From Cycas panzhihuaensis (taxonomy: Eukaryota; Cycadophyta): 64,000 nt of DNA. Below the pieces are notes generated by a model. The model made no database searches. It saw only the letters and a list, made by a program, of their open reading frames with translations, and was not told where the DNA came from. Made by a program: the position numbers and the translations under genes. The stretch covers positions 10,540,001 through 10,604,000 of the forward strand of contig CM041465.1 of NCBI GenBank assembly GCA_023213395.1, read 5' to 3'. Positions 35,231-48,650 of this stretch are shown here, in pieces. Each line of letters opens with the position of its first letter. The first letter of the stretch is position 1.

Positions 35231-37081
35231 TATAGTCAAGGGAAGGATTGACTAAAAGAGGGACAAATGCATATTGGTATTTATTAAAAAGATTTTAAAT
35301 ACTGGGATGGATGTTAGTATGGACTTGAATATTATTAATACAAACTATGTAGCCAATGTTATTATTCAAATACTCATATATTTTGTTTAAAGAAACAAGT
35401 TTATTATGGGAAAACTAGATTCCATCAAGTTTATATCTTTGGCCCATATGATCTTTAAATAAAATGAATAGATTATTAGGTGAGTTGTTCATGCTATATG
35501 TACTAAGATATTAGAGCCATTAGACCCTAAGAATAATATCATATCCTCTTATAGATAAAGGCATTGCAATATGAGGTTAAGTGATAGGTACTAATTTAAA
35601 TGTGAAAAGTTTTTATTATTCTAATATAATATAAAGATTGAGTTAGCAAGCTATGGATATATCAATGAAGTTTAATGACATGTCATTGTTGAACAAAATT
35701 GAGATGGGTGTTTTATGTAGGGTACCTTTCAAACAAAGTAGTTCTAGATAACATGTGGAAGAAATAACAAGGAGACTTGAATTTAGAGGTTAGGAGGAGA
35801 AGATTATTGGGGATACTAGTCATTGGATTTAGGTTTATTTCTAATATTAGGGTCTTATTTTATTATAGGGTTAATAGTGAAAACTGTCTATTTTATTTTA
35901 CACACTCCCATGATCAGGGGCCTTTTTTTTTAAGCACTTAACAGATGAACTAACTATTAGACACTTGTCTTCTTATGTTGATGGTACATATACTAGTCCT
36001 ACATGAGGATTTATTGCTAAATATTATTCCTTATTTGATTGTCTACACTAATATTATTTGTTTGAAGGATAAGGACATGAGTACCAAGTATAATCTTGCA
36101 TAAAAATAGTTGAGTATTCTATGGAAAACTTAGCCTTGACTACTTTTGCTATTAAAATGGTATCTCTTAAGGTGTATAGGGTGGTGACCTTAGGCACATT
36201 TAAATGCACTCCTTGAGTTTGAAATATATATATCAATAAGGGCTTATCAATTAAATGGTTTAGAAACTTAATTATATAATGCCTAGAACTCATCTATGTA
36301 TGGCTCATGTGAGTTGACTAAAGAAAGAGTGGTTCCATGTATCATCATATTGGTCAAAAACATTCTTACAAAATATGTCCCATATTTGATTTAATAGATT
36401 CTCATGATGTAATTAGAGGAACCAATGGTACACTCCTCCATCTAGGTAGATTAAGACAAAAGTTAATTGCTCTTCCACAAACATGAGATTTAAGGAAAAA
36501 TAATATTCCAACTTATGTATCCAACTTCTTGCAAAGTCTGTATCAAGGCCAAGATCAAAAGTTAGTAAATAAATTTTATGTTGGAACTATTGCTATTGTG
36601 GTGGAGATGGGAGATTATGAGGGTGCACAGGATATGAGGTGAAGGACCTATTAGTGGAGGTGGGGATTGTTAGGTGGAGGTGGAGGACATATCATCTTAG
36701 AGGTAGATGGGATATTAGAGTCAAATACCATTTATAAGAGTATATTATCTAGTTTGCAATCTAAAGTATCATGTTTTTGGTTGGTCTTCTTAAGCTCCTT
36801 GAATTGTTTATCAATGCTTTGATCTATTCCTTCTAGTCTTCAGTCCACTCCTACTAAGTTCTAAGCCATTTCTATAAACTAAACCTCTAATGTATAGTAG
36901 ATTTGATTTGCCTATGTGAGGACCATTGATATAAGGTCTATTATTATAAAAAGAAGATAAATTTAGAGAAGAGGGATAGAGCAAGAAGAAAGATATTCAT
37001 AAAAAAAAAGGAAAGTAAATAGAAAGAATAAGATTAAAGAACTAGGAAGTGGCACAAATAGGGAGGGGTAAATGGAGGAGG
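35231..37081 (-). pseudogene. Gag and protease remnants of gypsy copy B
   Basis: Near 36360-36540 the minus strand reads WIHKLEYYFSLN followed by EEQLTFVLIYLDG, the gypsy gag core. An open fragment at 36293-36054 may be the next part of gag. The protease region near 35500-35800 is recognised only by position. Confidence 0.6.
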
Positions 37082-37690
37082 TGTCTATAGCTTGTTAACC
37101 CAAAAAAAAAAAAAAAAAAAAATCACCTAGTTCACTAAGGAGAGTATGCAAAACTTTCCAAAATGATGTAGATTAGTTTTAAGTGCTTAGAATTAGGTTG
37201 TAGGGCCTATAGGATGCTTGTATATCATTTTATCTCTAAAAAATTTAGGCTGAAATTAACATAGTAAAAAATGACTAGCACAATGTGATCATCAAAATAA
37301 GGTGTGTAAAAAATAAGAAAAAAATTAAGTTGTGGATTTTTTTTTCTACCCTTATCACTAGCATACTTTTTGGGTCCAAAAAAAAAAATTCTATATAAGT
37401 GATTCTATTAGTTGTAGAGATGACCCTGAAGGTGATTTTTTTAATCCATTTTCTTTTTTTCTCATATATATAGATATATATAGTGAAGATTTATAGACTT
37501 GAAGCCAAAAGTTTGGACAATAAGGAGTTTAGGAATAGAGTTTAGATAATTTACTATAGTTGTTATTATGGTGATATGTATTTAGTATGATAATACAAAA
37601 TTATGTTTAGGTAAATGATTTCTAAGCAAACTCTTTACACTGGGTTTGCCTAGTCTATAAGCCCTTTAATAAAATTATCAGTTGATATTA
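37082..37690 (-). repeat. 5' LTR part of gypsy copy B
   Basis: The inner end, TGTCTATA on the plus strand, matches the copy A LTR at 23062, and similarity continues through CTATAAGCCCTTTAATAAA near 37655-37675. Beyond about 37690 the match is lost. Confidence 0.65.
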
Positions 37691-40600
37691 ATTACTTGGC
37701 GTTTCATCATAATCAAGCTATTTGACTCGATTAGGTTCATAACTAGGTTACTTCTCATAGATCATTTGATGATTGTCTCTTGTATATGCATTTGAATGTT
37801 TGTTTGATATTGTGAGGAATCAATGATTACTTTTTTATTCATCATTTCATGATTTAGTCATGATTGTAAATATATTTGATCTTCTATTATATCATTTTTG
37901 GATGATGATATGGCAACTGAATGATTTATTATATATGATGATGATTATGTCTTTTCCAATGACTAAGACTATGGTGCATTTTATGCCTTATTCTCAATGT
38001 AAAGCCTATCTTCACCAAGTCCTCTTCCTATTATGCCATTTCTTATTTCTTATTTTTTGAGTTTTTAGTCAAATTTTACCCCTTTTAACTCTTTTCAACT
38101 TTGAATTATAGTGATTTAGGTATTTTCAGTATATTTTTAGACTCATTATCCTTAAGAAAGTTGACTTTTTTAGGTTAATAATTAGTTTTCCTGTGTTTTT
38201 GCCTATTGTCATAAATCACATTTTTGCTTAGTATGAAAACATTTCTTTCTTAAGAAAACATGACCATTGTGTTTTATTAAGGAAATCACAGTTTTTATTT
38301 TGTGCTTTTCTCAATTCTAATCCCCAAAATCAAAGTAATGCATCACCTTACTTACCTCAACCACCTCCTAACCTTCCAAATCCTATCCATATAAGTATTT
38401 TATTAATAAGAGTTAATTAATCCATGGCAAAAAACCATAGCATGATTTTTCTATCTTGATTATTATTTAGTTTGAATAAATTTTGATGGTTTGGTTAGGT
38501 TGGGGGTAGAAGGTGAGTCTTTGGAGAGTCTTTTAGAGAGTTCTTTTAAGTTTTTTTTCGAAGTGAAGTCTATGCCATAATACTTACCAAACTTTTGTAA
38601 GATCTTACTTGTGTTTCCCTTGCTATTCTATACTTAACTGGGGTTTTGTCTCTATGAGAATCCATTGGTCCTTCTATGAGGAATAATATACTATATTTAT
38701 TTTATCTCCTACTAAGTTCTCAAGCCTAATATCTCCCTTATCCATTGAGATCAGTCTCTTATAGTTTTTACTAGTTTTTCTTGTGTCTAGTATCCTCACT
38801 GCCAATGTCTTTACCATCATTTCTATCATTCTTATGGCTTCTTGGGCTTAATGGTAGAGTGTTGAGAAAAATCATGGCACTATTTTGATGCATGGACTAT
38901 TGGGTTTTATCATCTTTGAGATAATTTTTCTTAGATCAGTTGATATTTTCTCTTAATACATGGCTTATTTTCAAGTTCAATTTAGGAAAAATACCAAAAA
39001 CAATACTTTCTTTAATTCTAGCTTTCACTACCTTTGAAATTGAGTGGTTTTGTTGGATTTCTCTTAGTGATAAAGCTCAAAATCAAATTAGATTTAATTT
39101 ATAAGTTTATATCACACTGATTGAGTCATTAAAATGTTATTTTCAAGAATTGAATCAGTTTTAATTCCTGGTTATAATTCTTTCTCAAGTAGTCACAACC
39201 TTCTTATTTGCTCTTTCACATGAATTTCAACAAGTTTAGCACTACTAAGGGTTAGTATATTATATCCTAAACTTTTAAGAGGAAGTGAATTAGAAAACAA
39301 GAAAGGGTCATCAAGTAAGATATCATTTCTCTTTTGCATGCAATGTTTACTTCAAGCTATATGTTTATTAGAATTATTTTGATTTATTTGTAGACTTGTA
39401 TATCAGAAATATTTCTTTTTGAAAAACCCATATTATATTTTCTTTATTAATGAGCATTGTCTTAACATAAGGAGTGATTTGAAGCAAGTGAAATAATTTG
39501 GTTCTATACTTCATCACAAGGTACATAACTATTCTTCCAATTCTCATAACTATCTCTTCTTTTCTTGATTTTGAGATTTTATAAAAAAGATAAATAGAGA
39601 AAAAGAAAGCAAAGTGAATATATCTTTTATATATTAACTTATTTCTTATTTATCTTTTCTCATCTTGTCTACATACACAAGAAATTAATAGATTTTAGAA
39701 GGTTTGATCTAGTGGGTCTTGGGCTTAGACTTGTAGTTAATTACTTACCCTTTACTCTTTTATTTTCTATTGAGTACACTTGAATGGGTGAAAAATGAAA
39801 TGAAAGAGTAAGTAATAGGATAAATATAAATACACCTTAAGTGTATAGATCTCCCTTATCTCTTATGTTTTTTTTTTCTTTGTTTATCATAGAGTATTTA
39901 ATAAAAATAAAAAGTAAAAAGGAAATGAATTTCATGTTTACATATCATATATTTTCATCCCTTTTATATGTGTTCTATGATATATTCATATAAGATAAGA
40001 GTATATACTAGCTCTTATATGTATGTTTGATTTATTGATAATTTATTTTACTTGAGTAATCCTTATGTTAGCATAATTCCTTTAGTTTAAAGCTTTCTTA
40101 CAAGTAGATATTTCACCAAAACGTAGCCCTCTTGCTGATATTTGTTACTTTTAATGGGTTTCTTATATGTTTCATGTGAAAATGATTGATTTAAGTTTGT
40201 TTCATATGCATTAGGCCATGTTTTGATAAAATGTTATGTTGATTTTATTGATGATATATGTTGAATGATGATCGATGTATTATTATGCCATCACCACCTA
40301 CTGATGAGTGATAACTATGACACTAAATTCTTTTCTTTCACGATTATTCTAATTTATTTATTCTTTCAAAACCTTTTATTTCATGTGTTTGGTCTTGATT
40401 TCACCCTTAATTTGTATTTTTTGATTAATTTTTGGCTTGTTATTATTGTTTTTATCATTTTTGAGCTATTTTCCTCATTAATAGTCATTTGTGCTTTAAT
40501 TTATCAACAAAAAATATTTTTTGACATTTTAATGAGCCATTTTTGCTTCTTGATTTATCATATTTTTTATCCTTCCAAAAAAGTAATCAATTACATTTTT

Positions 40601-42431
40601 AGTTTAAAGTCAATTGTTTCGTGACTCCAAAAATATGATCGGTCATGTTTTTTACCATTATACATGTAAAACTCATCCAACGTACTAAATTTCTGTATGC
40701 TACCACCCATATTCAATGGAAACCTACCTCTTTTATGCCTAGAAATCATCTAAACCATATTGTCATTCATGATTCAAACTTTGTAAGTTCAGAGAGCTTT
40801 CTTGAGATTTTTTTCAGAGATTTCTACTACAACTGCTTACAAGATTAATTTCTAAAGACGAAAGGATGAAATCGAGAGGAGATTTTAAAGCTTAGTTGCT
40901 ACTTTGTTGATGCTCAAATTTTAATGGTTGGTGTTCTTCAAAATTCTTAATTTCTTTCAAAGTTTTCAACCTAAAACTTCTTTGTTCTTAGTAAGATATT
41001 TCATACTAAAAACCTCTTATAACTTGACTACTCTTTAGTGATTGTTTGTTCTCAAAATCTTTCTTTTCTTCTTCCTAATATTTGAAGTACCTTTTTACTT
41101 ATTTTTTCACCTTAACAATTTGGTTGGAAGGTATACCTTTTATGGGATAAAAAAGGAGTAGACTATTATGAAGAATGCTCATCTCTTCACTCACAAGATA
41201 ACTACTCTTTCCCATCCCTCTATAGCTGCCTAAATCCCTAAGAGCCTTGATTTCACCTTAACTTATTTATGGTTATCGTTGAGCCTGATGTCCTTGTTTT
41301 TATTTATCCTTTGTTGGTTTTAAAGAAAGAATTTGAAGTAGTTTGATCACATGAAAGAAATAAATCCATTTTGAGGTAAGAGTTCTATAATAAGAAAGAA
41401 ATCATAAAAAGTTATTGGTATTATTCTTGTTTGATTTCATTCTTTTTATTATTCTCTTATTTTGAAAGGAAATTCTAATTTATGAATGATATGTGTTTGA
41501 TTTGATTAGATCATATGAGATTCAAGGATCCCTTTGGTGTCCTATAGACTCCAATTATGATAGAATCTCTTTATTCTTTGGCTTGTTGCTTGTTTATAGA
41601 TAATGACTTGGATATGATTTATTGTATGTAATATCTTTGGTCTAAAAATCATTCATAACTGTAGTAGTAAATCTTTAAGAATCTCTCTTTTCATCTTAGA
41701 AGTATTTTCCAAAGAGAGCATAGCATATAATTTAAACAAAAAATCTTCATATAGACATTACATGTTATTAGATCTCATCTTGATTTGCATACATAGGTGC
41801 ATATTATGATAGTTGAATTTCATGTTAGTTCTTTTCCATTGAAAGTGTGTGTTATATTTGAAGGAAGTAGTTTCATGTTCACTTTAGTGTGTTTCATATT
41901 TTTAAAGAAAAAAAAAAAGATGTTACATATGTCAAGTAGTTCTTTTATTTGTTTATGTATTGAAAAGAAGGTGGTTAGATCTTGTAATTTTATTGATTGT
42001 TTTTGTAATTTCATTTCATTTAAATAAAAAAGGACAACAAAAAGAAAAAGAAAAGAAGACAAAACCTTTCCATTACTTAGCCCTTCTCCTTCATTTAAGT
42101 AAAACTCTAAAGGTTGAAAGAATAGGAGGAAAGGAGTCCTTAGGAAGGATACAAGAGACATTATTCCCATAATCCTAAACCTATAACTCCTCCATCCAGT
42201 TATATAGGTTAGTGGATTCAATCACCCCTTTTATATCCAAGCCTTTTGTTACTTCACTCACACCTTTATTAAATGACATAATTAGGTGGAGACTCCTTCT
42301 TAGGAGTTGTCAAATGTGGTCCCTTTAGTTCACTTAGGCTTCTTATCTCTTAGTTTAGCTTTGAAATAAAAGAAACATTCAATTAATTGAGAAATATTTG
42401 GTTTAGGTCCAACCAAAGCATGCCGTCTTTT
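37691..42431. other. AT-rich region without recognised genes; probable LTR at right
   Basis: 4.7 kb of T-rich plus strand with simple words and no protein motif. The right-hand part must hold the 5' LTR of the gag relic, because a primer-site-like sequence starts at 42432, but its left end was not found. The minus open frame 42221-41820 is a low-complexity reading of T/A-rich sequence and is not called. Confidence 0.4.
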
Positions 42432-44548
42432 TGGTGACCATACTAGGGATTATCATTTGTCCTCTTGTTCAAAGTGATAGAAACTACTACACCCACCCCT
42501 AAGCAATCCTTCAGATTTCAAGTTCTTAGGCTTAATTTTGAAGCCTCACCTTTATATTTTTCTCATAAAGTTTCATCCTCCTATATTAATTCCTCAGAGT
42601 ATCATGTTTATGATACTTATATTTACCCTCCTAAAGATTCAACCCAACTATACCAAATACTTGTGGAGAAAGGGTATCTAAAACCATCTCAATTTCATGG
42701 GGATAATTCTTTTGTATATCCTTGTTTTTCACAAGAAGACCCACTTCTTATTCAAATACATCCATCATATTTTGAGCCAGTTCTTACTAGGGGCCCTACT
42801 CCTCTTCATATACCAGGATATCAAGACCTTTTTATCTAGAAACTCATACTATGACATCCTCCCCATAGCATTGCCAATTTGATCTATTATGTGAGGAGTA
42901 TGAGTTGATTTAAGTTGAGCCTTTAATTGTTGCAGATGTCATTTGATCTCCCCTACCTTCTCATCCTCCTTTACCAAGACCTCATTTTCCTCCTTTTGAG
43001 GAAGTCAAAGATCATAGATTGATTCATTCTCAACCCCTTGCTTCCTATTCTAGGTTACAAGTTTAGATATATTCTCATCATGTGGTTCTTCCATATATGA
43101 AGGTACTTCTACTATTCCTATTTAAGGTAACCCTAATCCTTCTCATCCTCATACCTCTCACCAATTAGGTTTACCTTCATCAACCTCATAACCTATTTGT
43201 TCCTATTCCATTAGTGTTGCTCCCTCTCGCCTTGTTTCATCCTCAACTCAATTGCTAGTTTATACACCTCATATAGTTGTATTACAAGGAATTAGACCTT
43301 ATGCATCTTCTCCTAGAACACTCAATGTGGCTCCTTCTTCCCAACATATTTCTCATACTTATCCTATTCATCCCTATCATTTAGTTAGTCAATCTCAGGT
43401 TTTAGAGGTCATTAATTCTACTTCCTCATCACATGTTTCTAGAACCACTCCACAACTAATCCCTTTTCCTTCATTTAATCCCACCCTTCCTCAATAGCCT
43501 ATGCTATAAACCAAATCTATGGTTAACCCTATAGCTTGGTTCAATCCTTCATCTACTCTTTCATCCCATTCTTTTCGTTAACAACAACAATGACCTATTC
43601 CTTCTACTAATCCCAATCTGTCATCCTTACCTCAATGTACTACAACGTTAAGGCTAAGGAAACCTTTTCTAGACTACATGAAGTCTCATTTTCCATGTGA
43701 GGTCCTTTTATCCCCCATGCCTCCATTTCTTCTTAAGCTACCTAAATTCTTAGGTGACTCCTCTTAAGATCTTTCCTCTCATATACAAGTGTTTGCACTT
43801 ACTTATGTAGATTTTATGTTATATGATTGTATTATAATATATTTTTTTCCTAAATCACTTTTAAGGTAATACCTTGAAATGGTTTTATCATCTTCTCTTA
43901 GCTTCCATCCTCTTGTTTCAATAATTAATTGACTTTTTTATCAAATATTTTGATGTAGCAAGACCATTCAAATCCTACACCAAATCTCTTTTATCTATTA
44001 AAAGAACCATGATGAAACTTTTAGAGACTTTTTGAGAAAGTTTTAATTCCAAGTGCACGTATGTCATTCACATCTTGATCCTAGTCTTCTATTTGATCTG
44101 TTCACTAATGCTTTAAGGTTACATGTACATCTTGAAGTTCTTAAGCTTAGCCCTCAAACTTATGAAGAATCTATTGATCATTGTTTAGCGTTGGAAACAT
44201 TTAAGATTTAGGAAGGTATTAAGAAGGTTATGAAACATATTCCTTCTAAAGAAAGTGTTCAAACAACTAAGGCTTCCCATCCTAAACCTACCTACGGTCA
44301 CTTAACTTCTTCCATTAGATCATTAGAGTATGCGATTAACACTAAGTTACATGTTGACGGTCGTTCTCAAAATTAACCTTCCCAACAGACTAAAGTAATT
44401 CATCTTACTGAAGGAAGGAAGAAACAAGCTCCTCTTCTACCTCCTCCTTCCTTTAAAAAGATAAAATTGTATTCATATCATCAAACTGATACCCATGATA
44501 GAAGTGAATGTCACTTTGTTCAAGCTATAACACATAATACAACTATTT
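42432..44548 (+). mobile_element. Tat-family gag relic, cut by Tat-2
   Basis: 42432-42449 reads TGGTGACCATACTAGGGA, a two-change version of the Tat-1 primer site. The plus-strand frames that follow mirror Tat-1 gag: an open N-terminal part at 42465-42839, a proline/serine/histidine-rich stretch at 43252-43497, and the core at 43730-44230 (for example LFTNALRLHVHLEVLKLSPQTYEES). A decayed knuckle YSYHQTDTHDRSECH sits at about 44466-44512. It ends at 44548 exactly where the Tat-2 LTR begins, so the rest was probably displaced beyond the window. Confidence 0.75.
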
Positions 44549-47500
44549 TGAAGTGCACCTCTGGGGGTCACTAAGGGTAAGGACACCTAAGCCAATACTA
44601 CAACTATAACAGGGGCTTAAGGGTCTCAAAAGAGAGGATAGATCACCCTTAAAGGGCATATGTGCATTGGAATATAAGTTCAGGGACTTGTAAATAGCAC
44701 TTAAGACCTTCCCCTTGGGCAAAGACCTTTTAGAATATAGATTAGGCAAGGGTATTCTTGGTTTAACAAGTAGCCTAAAGGAGAGATCTCCTATCCTAAT
44801 GGTAAAAGGAAGGAGAGAAAAGGCCCTCTTCTAGAGAAGAGGCAAGGGAGAAAGGATGGCTCCTTACAAAGTAGGAACCTAAAAGCAAGGAAAAGAAGTG
44901 GCTGGTTGAGAGGTAAAAGGAGATTTGGTGCATGTAGGGACCAAATCTGAAAGATAAGACTACCAGAAGATTGTGTTTAAGGTTACCTAAAGGATATGCC
45001 TTTAGGATTTAAGCTAAACGTAAGGTTTGCTCAACTATGATAAGAGTTTAGATTCTATCCTTTATTCCAACTATAGGATGGAGTGGTAAAAAGGCCAAGA
45101 TGTTGATTTTAGAAATAAAATATAAGTAAATAATGAGACTCCCTCTCCTAACCTCACTCTCTTTCCTTTATTAAAAGAAGAATGATTTAAAGGAGGGGGG
45201 TAAAGGAAAGAAGAGACATAAATGATTTATGCAAGCTTTTTCCTTTTGATGCAAAAAGAATATACTTTCAATCGAATCATGCTTTCCTAACTTTCCCCTT
45301 ATGTACCTACATGCATATGGAATACAAAGAGATAATAGCAAGGAAGGGAAAATTATTTGGTTGGTTTACTCTCTTCTTTCCTAGAAAGGAAAAAGAATAT
45401 ACCTATTCACACCACTTTCCTATGTTCATGCAAATAAGGGAGAGAAGGAATGCCTTTGCAATTTATATGTGGAAGGGGAGAAACAATAGACAAGAATACA
45501 AGCATATGCATATTCTTCTTATGTTTCCTTCCTATGAGTGTAGACATGTAGATGGTAGGCTACAATCCTCATGCAAGCATAAATAATTTTCTTTCAGGAA
45601 AAGGTGGGTAGATAAAAGGAGAGAGAGAGTCATAAGGGGTGCACCAGGAAGTATGCCAGTCAGTGAGATGCCACACTATTCTTCTCACCTTTTCCCTTGA
45701 TTGTAGATTCACGCTCTAAGTCATGATGGGTACCATGGATGAAGCTATAAGAGGGTCTCCCTTATCTTCCCTAAAAGTGTTTATGCAACAAGAAACTTGA
45801 AAATAGAAGCCAAAGGGAAATAAATATCCAAAAGAAGAGTCGTACCTCTTTATGGTGATGTGATCTTGCTTGCTTGGGAGAAGACTTACCTTTTGTCCAA
45901 GTGAAACCCTTCAACCACCAACAAGTTCATGTATATATATATATATATAATGATGTGTGTGTGCCTTATCAAAGTGGAGATGAAGTTTACTTTATATCCC
46001 AAATGAAAGAGATGAAACAATATGTGTTTTATTTTTTCATACGCAATAATGTCTCATAAAAGATCTATGGAAAAGGGGGGATTTAAGGGTTAAAGATGAG
46101 ATAGCCTCGAAATGGCTAGCTCTCATAAGTGAATCACCTCCTATATACTTGGGTACTACATATACAGATTAGATAGAAATCAAGAGCTTCAAGCAACTTG
46201 GAATCAAAACAACTTGTAATAAATTCTAAATGCTGCAAAAATTGCAAATATTATAAATTTTTTAAAATATGCAAAAAATGTAAATATTATGGAAGGAAGA
46301 GACAAATCACGAAGATTATTAATAGATCATACATATATCAGCTAAATGCAAGCATTGCAAGTGTTACAAATGCTACAATCAAGAGTAAGACCCGCATCTA
46401 AGGGGATACCCTAGCTTGTAAAGTAGATATAGTGTAGGAAACCTTGAGAAGTAGGGGGTTTCCCTTGAGGATATGGCATTGGGAGTCTGGACTCTAGCTA
46501 TTTGCTCCTCTTTCCCTTCTCATAGGTGTCCCAAATCTATACAACTGTTAGCTAAAGGGAATCTAAGGGTTTGAGGGTGAGAACCAATGAGGAAAGGAAA
46601 GTTTTTCATCCCTTTGGCTATCAAAAGTGGAGTATAAATATGTGCTAAAGCATACGATAAGAGATGTAGCCAATGAAACAAACTTACTAAAGGAAGAACA
46701 TAAAGAAAAACCCTATTTTTAGTCACATAAAGTAGACAAAATAAGTGTTACCTCACTAACCAAGCATGGAGGGCTGAAAACCCTACTTTTAGGGTAAATA
46801 AAAGGCTTCTTTGGAGGAGAAGAAAGATATTAAAGCTTTGACATCTCATTGTTGCTATTTAGCTAAGCACTAAGAGAGAATAAGCCTACTAAAAATTACC
46901 TAGTTTAGACCTATAAATTAGGGTTTTGCCTTTATAGAACCTGGAGCATGATAAGCAGAGTAAAATAGGAGAAGAGAGGCATTTTTTGTTTATGAGAGAG
47001 ACCAAATGAATTCAAAATTGGGTTTTTATATCCCAATTAGGGTTTTAGAGAAATTAGGGTTTGGTCTAGGTAGGAAAGAGCATTCTACCATGTGTTAATT
47101 TTATAATAAATGTGAAACTAGTTGTTATCTAGCTACGACAGTCTATGGATAGTTTCCTCATGGTAAACTTTGTAGTACTATGATTATTAATGTGGTACCA
47201 TAAATATTATTGTGGTGTGAAGGAAACATAGGAAAAAATAAAAAGAAAATCTAAGAAGTCCCTAAATGATTAGTCCTGGGGCACAAGAGTAGGGTTTGCT
47301 AGTCTCTTAAAGGTTTTAAGGGATTCTAAGCAGTGGTGGTGCCTTTTGACTATGTAAAAAGGTGGATAAACACGGACCAATAAGGGTGCAAATATGTACA
47401 AATAGATAAATAAGCTAAAAGGATACTTTAGGGACCATGTGGGAGACCAAAAGTAAGTCAATAATGAGTTTTAAGGGCTCATAAGTACCCGAGAGTGCTA

Positions 47501-47749
47501 GAAGGTATCATTTGGAGCTATGTAGTGCCATATGACCATGGTCCTAAGTCATCATAGGTTGGATCATAGTCACAAGCACAAAGTAGGTAAGTAGACCATG
47601 CATCAAAATATCCTATGTAATGATGTCACACTAATGAAACCACAAAGCATCTCACTATACCATAAAGTGAATAGGGAAAAGGGTAGAGATGTATACCTAT
47701 GCTTACCTAAGAAGTACTATCCATGTCTATTCCCAATAGCCAAGAAACA
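44549..47749 (-). repeat. Tat-2 3' LTR
   Basis: In element orientation it starts TGTTTCTTGG right after AAAGGGGTAG, and the start parallels Tat-1. Other shared landmarks are the TTTGCWCC..TTGGTCC box (near 47390), an ATAAATG...CACATGG-type box (near 47090), and the CCTGAACT..TGCTCC box (near 44680). The end GTGCACTTCA corresponds to GCGCGTCCA after CpG loss. At 3201 bases it is 640 longer than the Tat-1 LTR. It contains a TA run near 45933-45949. Confidence 0.72.
46200..46390 (+). repeat. Degenerate short repeats in the Tat-2 LTR
   Basis: Phrases such as TGCAAAAATTGCAAATATTA and TGCAAGCATTGCAAGTGTTACA recur imperfectly. Read as protein they give a cysteine/lysine-rich frame with C-x2-C-K-YY units, which is a by-product of the repeat. 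Confidence 0.45.
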
Positions 47750-48379
47750 CTACCCCTTTGGTAGTAGAGCCTCATCGCTTGGGAGCATCTGGTGATAGTG
47801 AATTCTATTAACATAAAAGGGTTAGTATTATCTACCAATGCAAGTGTATCATCATCCAAGGGGGGTGGCAAGTGTCATGACAAATTGCATGAACAAGGAA
47901 GGAAATGGAGTGATGTAGGGGCTTCCCATACATTTCCCAATAATGTAATATTAAAGAATAGGAGGATGAGAGGGGTGCCCCCATCACCCACATGTGTAAT
48001 GTGAGTGTTATGCAGGGTTTTGAACATAATCAATAAGTAGATATGAGTAAAAGATCTATGTATATTGAGAATCAATATATGAGGCCATCGTGCCGTGGAT
48101 GGTATGAAGATAGAGTAAAGGATCAAACTTGTGGTCACCATAGTTTAACCTCATTAGTGGCCTACTTTTAGAGGTGCAAAGATAGTCATAATGAGAAGGG
48201 GGGACGGTCCATAAGTCTAAGTGATGAGCCAACCTATTAGGTTGCCTAGGAAGGATCGTCCAAGAAGGGGAGATGATGCTCGAGGATGTGGTGAACGAGG
48301 CTATCTACCTCAACATTCAGATCTTAAGGGATGTGCTAGACATCCATAGAGGAAAAGAGAGATAATAGAAACCTGATGG
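47750..48379 (-). other. Tat-2 3' untranslated segment
   Basis: It lies between the second RNase H and the polypurine tract, as 12486-12892 does in Tat-1, and is about 220 bases longer. No gene was seen on either strand. Confidence 0.5.
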
Positions 48380-48650
48380 TTAATGCAAGGGCTCTCCATC
48401 ATGGGAAATGCACTTGGTAAACCTGGGTTAGTTGTGACATGATGATCTGGGAGTCACAATAGAGGATGATAGGGCCATGGTAAAAGAAAGGTGCATCATT
48501 AAAGGCTTCGATGATAACTATGTATTTAGCCTCGTTATTCATATCCTCAGGTATGTAGACTCTAAAGCACATGTAATCATTTCTTGAGGGATCTTGGAGG
48601 ATCCACATAGCTGCAGAAGGTCTGAGGTTATCATGACTATCACTATCAGT
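48380..48650 (-). pseudogene. Second RNase H (archaeal-like) of Tat-2
   Basis: The open frame 48608-48399 reads MNNEAKYIVIIEAFNDA and then ILYCDSQIIMSQLTQVYQV. It is parallel to Tat-1 TNNEAEY...LLCDSQVVVSHLTQVYQV. The second acidic residue of the AEY motif is now lysine, so the catalytic glutamate context is damaged. The C-terminal HIPR...AD part is lost or shifted. Position and orientation are as in Tat-1. Confidence 0.78.

Larger units (their letters stand above)
32061..37690 (-). mobile_element. Chromovirus-type gypsy copy B
   Basis: Minus-strand order: partial LTR (37690-37082), gag, protease, RT, RNase H, integrase with chromodomain, LTR part (32472-about 32061). Both LTRs are partial. 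The left one meets the LINE and the right one loses similarity to copy A near 37690. A run of about 20 A lies at 37101-37122 just inside the right LTR. Decay is heavy. Confidence 0.75.

Noticed and set aside
38845-38900. tRNA-like A box (GGGCTTAATGGTAGAGTG)
   Set aside because: No B box and no cloverleaf-forming arms follow within the expected 50-60 bases.
41820-42221. 133-codon minus-strand frame with F/K-rich sequence
   Set aside because: It is low-complexity translation of T/A runs within a probable LTR and overlaps plus-strand frames of equal length.
46198-46401. Cysteine-rich 67-codon frame with CKNCKYY / CKKCKYY units, like a zinc-binding or secreted peptide
   Set aside because: It is a direct reading of degenerate TGCAAA/ATATTA repeats inside the Tat-2 LTR, has no signal sequence, and has no counterpart in Tat-1.
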